A stretch of 35,047 bases of DNA from Acidimicrobiaceae bacterium. Its GTDB lineage: Bacteria; Actinomycetota; Acidimicrobiia; Acidimicrobiales; RAAP-2. Every line of letters starts with the position of its first letter. Position 1 is the first letter of the stretch. Location of the stretch: contig PLON01000022.1 in assembly GCA_003142095.1 (NCBI GenBank), positions 1 through 35,047 of the forward strand, given 5' to 3'. Shown one piece after another: positions 30,665 to 35,047 of this stretch. The position numbers and the translations under genes were made by a program. The notes under the pieces are model-generated. The model saw only the letters and a list, made by a program, of their open reading frames with translations, did no database searches and was not told the origin of the DNA.

Positions 30665-32110
30665 CTAGGGAACGCTCGGTGGGTCGATGTCGGCACCGAG
30701 TGACTCCAGTGTGCGCTGATAGCGCGAGCGAACGTCGCTGAGGTCGTTCTCTTCACTGACGCTGGACTCCGCGCTACGCAGAACCATGTGCGTTTGTCGT
30801 AAGAGAACGGCGCGCTGTTCGGATGTTGTCACGGACGCCGCAATGACGCGGAGCGTGTCGAGGAGTCGAATGAGCACGGCCGGCATCCCAGAGGCGGCTT
30901 GGCGAATCTTGTCGAACGCTCGGTTCACCATTCGTTCGTAAGACCACGTGGCTCCGATGAGACGAATGTATCCCTCGTCATCTCGGTACAGGTCACTCGC
31001 AAGTTCGCGTTGCGACATCCGGCTCAACCCTGACGAGAGCCAGTCGAGACAGGTGAGGGCGGTGAAGGTGTCATTCACGGCGGGCGAGAGCGCTCGAATC
31101 GCGATTTCGACCAGCTGATCGATGGCGAAGACCGGGTCTTGCATCAACGTGCGGTGGGGCCCCGTGACGTGGGCCTTTCCTAGCTCTCGCTCGACTTGCT
31201 TCGCGGCGCCACGGGGAAAGACCTTGGCAATAGGTTGACCCGCCACGATGAAGTGGCCCGGACGGTAATCCAGTCGAATCGTGGCGTCGAGGAGCTTCGC
31301 GATCTTGGTCAATTGGCCATAGCCGACGAATTGGAGATATCCGCTCTTCGCGGCGAGGACAACCCCACCGCGCTCTTCGATTGCGGTGAGTAACTCGGCG
31401 GGATTTTGGAGAGGTTGGCGTGCTACCCGAGCACTACGTCGGACGTCCTCGACGTCGCTCGTGAGGGGAACTTCCGAATCGACGGCGATGTCTAAGTCCT
31501 TAGCAATGCCCGCGATGACGGCCGGCAGTTGGATCGAACTCGCGATGTGGTTAATGAAGTAGATGAGCACCGCGAGGTCTACGAGGAGGAGCGCCTCGGC
31601 GACCGCAATCGAAAGATGCGGGACAAATAAATGATGGGGAAAACTCGTGATCGATCCGAGCGCCAGCACCGAATAGACGAAGGAGGCCACAAAGATACCC
31701 AGGGTGAACTGATTGCCGACGTCACGGACGAAATTTCTCATCATCCGAGGCCCAAACTGCTGTGACGCCAAAGTGAGGGCGAGAATAGTGATGGAGAAAA
31801 CAACGCCGACAACGGTGATGATTGCGGCGGCGATGGCAATCAGTACATCGCGCCCGGCGTCGGCGGATCCGCGTCGAAGCCAAAACGGCAACTGGATGTG
31901 GTGGTAGTACGTGGCAACGTCAATGGAAAACGTGAGTATGAAGACGAGAACCGCAACAATGATGAGCACCGTGGGGACGAACCAAAATGTTGTTCGAAGG
32001 GCTTCCCAGCGCCAACTCGGTAGGCCCCGGCGTCTGGTCATGGGTATATACCGGTCATCGACGAACTCTCCTTCGCCGACCAGTCTTCCCGGCACACCTT
32101 TACTGCTCAT
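30665..32110 (-). CDS. DUF2254 family membrane protein
   Basis: The 481-residue product has four membrane helices in its first half (about 41-65, 88-113, 133-152 and 165-187) and a large soluble C-terminal half. The segment IAIRALSPAVNDTFTALTCL, with S-P-A-x-N-D, and SQQFGPRMMRNFVRDVGNQ after helix 2 are hallmarks of DUF2254, a widespread actinobacterial and proteobacterial family without known function. ATG 32110 is used; there is no clear Shine-Dalgarno site. It is a single gene, convergent with the YbjQ-like locus and in the same direction as the L,D-transpeptidase upstream. Confidence 0.88.
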   Translation of the reverse strand: MSSKGVPGRLVGEGEFVDDRYIPMTRRRGLPSWRWEALRTTFWFVPTVLIIVAVLVFILTFSIDVATYYHHIQLPFWLRRGSADAGRDVLIAIAAAIITVVGVVFSITILALTLASQQFGPRMMRNFVRDVGNQFTLGIFVASFVYSVLALGSITSFPHHLFVPHLSIAVAEALLLVDLAVLIYFINHIASSIQLPAVIAGIAKDLDIAVDSEVPLTSDVEDVRRSARVARQPLQNPAELLTAIEERGGVVLAAKSGYLQFVGYGQLTKIAKLLDATIRLDYRPGHFIVAGQPIAKVFPRGAAKQVERELGKAHVTGPHRTLMQDPVFAIDQLVEIAIRALSPAVNDTFTALTCLDWLSSGLSRMSQRELASDLYRDDEGYIRLIGATWSYERMVNRAFDKIRQAASGMPAVLIRLLDTLRVIAASVTTSEQRAVLLRQTHMVLRSAESSVSEENDLSDVRSRYQRTLESLGADIDPPSVP

Positions 32111-32264
32111 TGGAATCTAGCCGAGGCTCCGGCAACCGAGATGTCTCGCGCTCGTACTGGCTCTTGAACTATGTATCAGTTTGGCCGTTGAGGAGAGCGG
32201 CAACGTCCTCATTGGGGATCGCGGGCGACCAGAGAAAGCCTTGACCCAGCGAACGGCCTTGCGA

Positions 32265-33170
32265 CTACTGGACTGTAACGAGTGTCCCGATCGGCGTGTG
32301 CGGCCAGAGGACCACAGCTTCCGCGAAGGGCATCTCCACGCATCCGAGACTCTGCGGGTAGCCGTAGGACGAGCGAATGAAACCGTGCAAGGCGTCTCCG
32401 CCGTGGAAGTACGAGACCCAAGGGATACCCGTGTCGGCGTAGGGCGTGCCGTCGGGCAGGAAGCCCGACATCGTCGTGACGGTGAAGCGCAAGTACACCG
32501 GGTACGTCCCGTTCTCGGTCGGTGCGACGGTGATACCAGTGTTGGCCAGCGTTGAGAATGTCTTCTTGCCGTTTTCGTACAGTGTCACTGTCTCGGGCAA
32601 CGTCTTCGTGACGGATACATAGTTGTAGCTCGTGGGATCAGTCTGGTGCTGAACAACGGCGTTCGTCAGCTTCTGCCACGTCGACGTGTTCATCTGTCCA
32701 GTCGTGGTCAGATTGTGTACGTACTGAAAGCGCATCAGGGCACCTTGCAAGACCACGTTGTTCGTTCCGACTTGCCACTGCGCGTGCAGTATCGAGGGGA
32801 GAGATGTAAAACGCCAGTGGAAAGAGCCCGCGACTAACTTTGTCGGGTCGCGGGTCGTCGCCGGCGTGGACGTCGTAGTAGTGGACGCTGGCGCGGTCGT
32901 TGTGGTCGTCGACGTCGACGTGGGAACGGTCGTCGTCGTTGTGGTCGTCGTTGTCGTCGTTGTCGTCGTGGTGATTGTGCGAACGGTGGCGACGAAGCGT
33001 ACGGGTAGATAGCGCAGGGTCGCGAGGAACTGGTCTTCTAAGCGAATGGAAAACGCCACCGCGTGGTTACGTTGCGAAGTAGCCTGCGCCGTCGTCGTCA
33101 TGGCGAAGGTGCTCACCGTGACTGCACTCAGCGCGACCAGGTAGGAAGCCCGGAGAAACTTCGAATTCAT
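32265..33170 (-). CDS. L,D-transpeptidase (YkuD/ErfK type), secreted, poly-Thr linker
   Basis: This 301-residue exported enzyme should cross-link peptidoglycan by 3-3 bonds or attach proteins to it. A signal peptide (about 1-30) precedes a short segment, a threonine-rich linker (about 67-110), a region with a peptidoglycan-binding-like pattern (GALMRFQYVHNLTTTGQMNT), and the catalytic domain (about 170-301). That domain has HGGDALHGF (H256, H262) and SLGCVEM with catalytic Cys277, the S-x-G-C motif. Arg normally after the motif is replaced by Glu/Met (CVEM), common in the family. ATG 33170 is preceded by a TAACCT box six bases upstream, suggesting a leaderless mRNA. Confidence 0.9.
   Translation of the reverse strand: MNSKFLRASYLVALSAVTVSTFAMTTTAQATSQRNHAVAFSIRLEDQFLATLRYLPVRFVATVRTITTTTTTTTTTTTTTTVPTSTSTTTTTAPASTTTTSTPATTRDPTKLVAGSFHWRFTSLPSILHAQWQVGTNNVVLQGALMRFQYVHNLTTTGQMNTSTWQKLTNAVVQHQTDPTSYNYVSVTKTLPETVTLYENGKKTFSTLANTGITVAPTENGTYPVYLRFTVTTMSGFLPDGTPYADTGIPWVSYFHGGDALHGFIRSSYGYPQSLGCVEMPFAEAVVLWPHTPIGTLVTVQ
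32841..32972. repeat. Threonine-codon repeat tract in the L,D-transpeptidase
   Basis: A run of GTNGTN-type triplets on plus encodes threonines (about residues 67-110 of the protein) with few interruptions, including 15 consecutive Thr. Repeats of this kind can lengthen or shorten by slippage. It forms the flexible spacer between the signal-peptide region and the catalytic part. Confidence 0.8.
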
Positions 33171-33323
33171 TGACCAAGGTTACTTTGCGAGAACCAGGGT
33201 CACGACGCGCGACTCACCTCTTCGGTTACGAATCGGTTACAGAAGGACGAATCGCACTCCTCGAAGACTGAATTCGATTGATTACTCATGAGTAGCAGAG
33301 GCGCAAGTTGTAAATTAAAGAAC
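33171..33323. promoter_or_regulatory. Divergent promoter region of the two cell-wall enzymes
   Basis: The region carries -10-like boxes at both ends: TAACCT on minus (33177-33182), six bases before the L,D-transpeptidase ATG, and TAAATT on plus (33311-33316), seven bases before ATG 33324. Both genes would then be transcribed without a leader. I see no clear -35 boxes or shared operator. Confidence 0.5.
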
Positions 33324-34535
33324 ATGAATCACGCACTCGCCTCGAAGTTATGGCGAGTCGTCATCTCGCTACTGGGCGTTGGAGCCGTCGCAGTCGGCCT
33401 CATCGTTGGCGCAAGTCCCGCAACGGCCTCCTCGGGAACGACGTCTACCTCCGTCTCAACGACAACCACGTCCTCATCGACGACCACAATCCCGGGAGTC
33501 ACCACCACGACTGGAGTCTCAGGAACTACGACCACCATTCCGCGGCCGTCTCTCGCCTGGCCGTCACAGGGCAGTGCAGCGATCATCGTTCCCGAGTTGT
33601 CGGTGTCGGCGTCATCCCCTAATCAACCTCGCCAACCCATTGCGAGTTTGACGAAGTTGATGACCGCGTGGGTCGTGCTGCACCGCCTGCCACTCGCCGT
33701 CGGACAGACCGGCCCGTGCGAAGTCGTGAACGCGAGCGATATGGCGCTTTACAACTACGACAACGCGACCGATCAGTCGGGCGTGAAGATCGCGATGGGC
33801 GAGACGCTATGCGAACGCACTCTCCTTCGCGGAATGCTCGTGCACTCGGCGGGCGACTACGCCCAGCTTCTCGCTGCTTTGACGGGCATGCACCAAGCGA
33901 CCTTCGTCGCGGTGATGAACCAGACGGCCCGTTCGCTCGGCCTTCGCGAAACACATTACGTCGACGTGACGGGGATCTCGATGGGGGACACCTCGACGGC
34001 GCAGAATCAGGTTCTCGTGGCGGAGGATCTGATGACAAAAGAGCCCGTCGTGCAGAGCATCGTCATTTTGACCCACGTGTCACTCCCGCTGGCCGGGGTC
34101 GTGACCTCGTTTACGCCGTTTACCGGGCAAGGAAATGTCATCGGAGTGAAATCGGGTTACACCAGTGAGGCGGGCGGATGCGACGCCATGGCGATGGTCA
34201 ACGAAATAGACGGTACGGCGTACACCACGTACGCGGTGGTGCTCGGCGAACACACTGACAATCCGCTCGGTACCGCAGGCAACGACGCGTTAGCGTTGTC
34301 GCACTCAATTCGTGCATCGATGGCGCGCATCGCGACTCCCACGGGTCCGCAGGTTCGATGGATCGGTTCGCCGAGCGACGTCGCCACCACGACCACGACT
34401 ACGGCTACGACTACGACAACCACGACCACAACCACGACCACAACCACAACCACAACCACGACCACAACCACGACCACAACCACAACCACGACGATTCCCA
34501 GCACTTCGACGACAACGACAACGTCGTCACTTTGA
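33324..34535 (+). CDS. D-alanyl-D-alanine carboxypeptidase-like protein (peptidase S11)
   Basis: The 403-residue product (MNHALASKLW) has a signal peptide to about residue 35, a Ser/Thr-rich linker to 72, the S11 penicillin-binding domain (about 75-340) and a C-terminal threonine tail. The active-site serine is S108 in ASLTK (SxxK). The second motif, normally SxN, reads SAGD (175-178), and the third, K-T-G, reads KSG (276-278). The C-terminal tail could reach through the wall. I prefer ATG 33324 to 33288 because TAAATT lies seven bases before it. It should trim peptidoglycan pentapeptides, with the altered second motif a reason for caution. It is divergent from the L,D-transpeptidase. Confidence 0.85.
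   Translation: MNHALASKLWRVVISLLGVGAVAVGLIVGASPATASSGTTSTSVSTTTTSSSTTTIPGVTTTTGVSGTTTTIPRPSLAWPSQGSAAIIVPELSVSASSPNQPRQPIASLTKLMTAWVVLHRLPLAVGQTGPCEVVNASDMALYNYDNATDQSGVKIAMGETLCERTLLRGMLVHSAGDYAQLLAALTGMHQATFVAVMNQTARSLGLRETHYVDVTGISMGDTSTAQNQVLVAEDLMTKEPVVQSIVILTHVSLPLAGVVTSFTPFTGQGNVIGVKSGYTSEAGGCDAMAMVNEIDGTAYTTYAVVLGEHTDNPLGTAGNDALALSHSIRASMARIATPTGPQVRWIGSPSDVATTTTTTATTTTTTTTTTTTTTTTTTTTTTTTTTTTTIPSTSTTTTTSSL
34386..34493. repeat. Threonine-codon repeat tract in the carboxypeptidase-like gene
   Basis: Thirty-six ACN codons, all but one threonine, follow a repeating ACCACAACCACG-like pattern over 108 bases. The antisense reading gives long valine runs, which are only a shadow. The tract forms the C-terminal linker and is prone to length variation. 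Confidence 0.88.
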
Positions 34536-34622
34536 AAAGCGTCGGACACTCGTATTCCTGAGTCGAGACGTAACGCCACCACACCGGGAAGGATCTCGAA
34601 CCAGCGGTCTCGAGCGTCTGGT

Positions 34623-35047
34623 CTAGGGAATCGTGACTCGAAACGACAACGGCAAGTCAGCCGACGACTGTCCGACGTTCACGCCATACTTCCCAGGCAT
34701 GAGAGTGAACGAGCCGTGAAGAAAGACGGACAGGCTCGAAATCGGTATGGAGAGCGCGACCCGGCGGGTGGCCAGTGGCAATAACTTCACCCGGGCAAAG
34801 GCCTTTAGCTGTTCAGGGGGCTCATCTAACGCTGACGGATATTTCACGTAGGCCTGAACAACGTCGGTACCTTCACGAGAGCCAGTGTTCGTAACGTCGA
34901 GACGTACGATAAGGCTCGACGACGTTTCTTGGATCGACGGCTCTTCGAGCGAGAACGTGGTGTAGCTCAGTCCGAAGCCAAACGCGAAGAGTGGCGAAAC
35001 GTCGTGCGCTTGATACCAGCGATATCCGGCTCTTCGGATATCCGCGG
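34623..35047 (-). CDS. Glycoside hydrolase family 3 (beta-glucosidase-type), C-terminal part
   Basis: This is the C-terminal 140 or so residues of a gene whose 5' end lies beyond the window. The frame reads AGYRWYQAHDVSPLFAFGFGLSYTTFSLEE, the GH3 signature joining the second domain to the fibronectin-III-like domain (typical form YRWY..H...PLFPFG.GLSYT.F; here quoted in part). The last 90 residues, RLDVTNTGSREGTDVVQAYV and on to a PG(K/R)Y strand, are that beta-sandwich. The catalytic residues are outside the window. Substrate is probably a beta-glucoside or xyloside. It is convergent with the carboxypeptidase gene, with about 87 bases between. Confidence 0.88.
   Translation of the reverse strand, partial: ADIRRAGYRWYQAHDVSPLFAFGFGLSYTTFSLEEPSIQETSSSLIVRLDVTNTGSREGTDVVQAYVKYPSALDEPPEQLKAFARVKLLPLATRRVALSIPISSLSVFLHGSFTLMPGKYGVNVGQSSADLPLSFRVTIP

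Noticed and set aside
34157-34582. Minus-strand poly-valine open frame
   Set aside because: It is the complement of the threonine repeat of the carboxypeptidase-like gene.

Overview
The window looks like chromosomal DNA from a moderately GC-rich, Gram-positive-type actinobacterium, probably an Acidimicrobiia-like lineage. This is inferred from the PadR, TetR and FtsX complement, from threonine-rich linkers on secreted cell-wall enzymes, from GTGA/ATGA start-stop overlaps, and from many genes that lack a Shine-Dalgarno site but carry a TANNNT box 6-7 nt before the start codon. No marker gene fixes the species. I see no tRNA, rRNA, CRISPR array, phage or transposase gene.

Layout. 0.1-1.3 kb: a secreted unknown protein (minus). 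1.8-6.9 kb: a complete branched-chain amino-acid type ABC importer (binding protein, two permeases, two ATPases), with a 16-bp GC-rich hairpin between the binding protein and the permeases. 7.1-10.6 kb (minus): padR, ABC ATPase and FtsX-like permease, an apparently self-regulated export or stress-response operon with a palindrome over its promoter. 10.7-12.6 kb: a secreted unknown, a DUF1059-like small protein and an NAD(P)-dependent epimerase-type protein. 12.7-16.5 kb: a UvrD/PcrA-type helicase divergent from a GNAT acetyltransferase, then overlapping msrB-msrA. 16.5-18.4 kb: an MFS exporter divergent from its likely TetR regulator. 18.5-22.6 kb: a secreted protein with an internal duplication, a small membrane protein, exonuclease III, an unknown protein, and an overlapping pair of a lactonase-like metallo-hydrolase and an aminoglycoside-phosphotransferase-like kinase. 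22.7-26.2 kb: a decayed reading frame, then a GH65 disaccharide phosphorylase overlapping a beta-phosphoglucomutase.

26.2-30.6 kb is the most unusual part. A 161-bp MITE-like element sits immediately before a tight operon of a small unknown protein and three paralogous proteins. Each paralogue is built from two YbjQ-like (heavy-metal-binding/UPF0145-type) domains, making six domains in a row. They are followed by an AIM24/TIGR00266 protein and a small charged protein. The function of this module is not evident. It is the best candidate here for an undescribed system.

30.6-35.0 kb: a DUF2254 membrane protein, an L,D-transpeptidase divergent from a D-Ala-D-Ala carboxypeptidase-like protein (both with long poly-threonine tracts), and the 3' end of a GH3 beta-glucosidase cut by the window edge.
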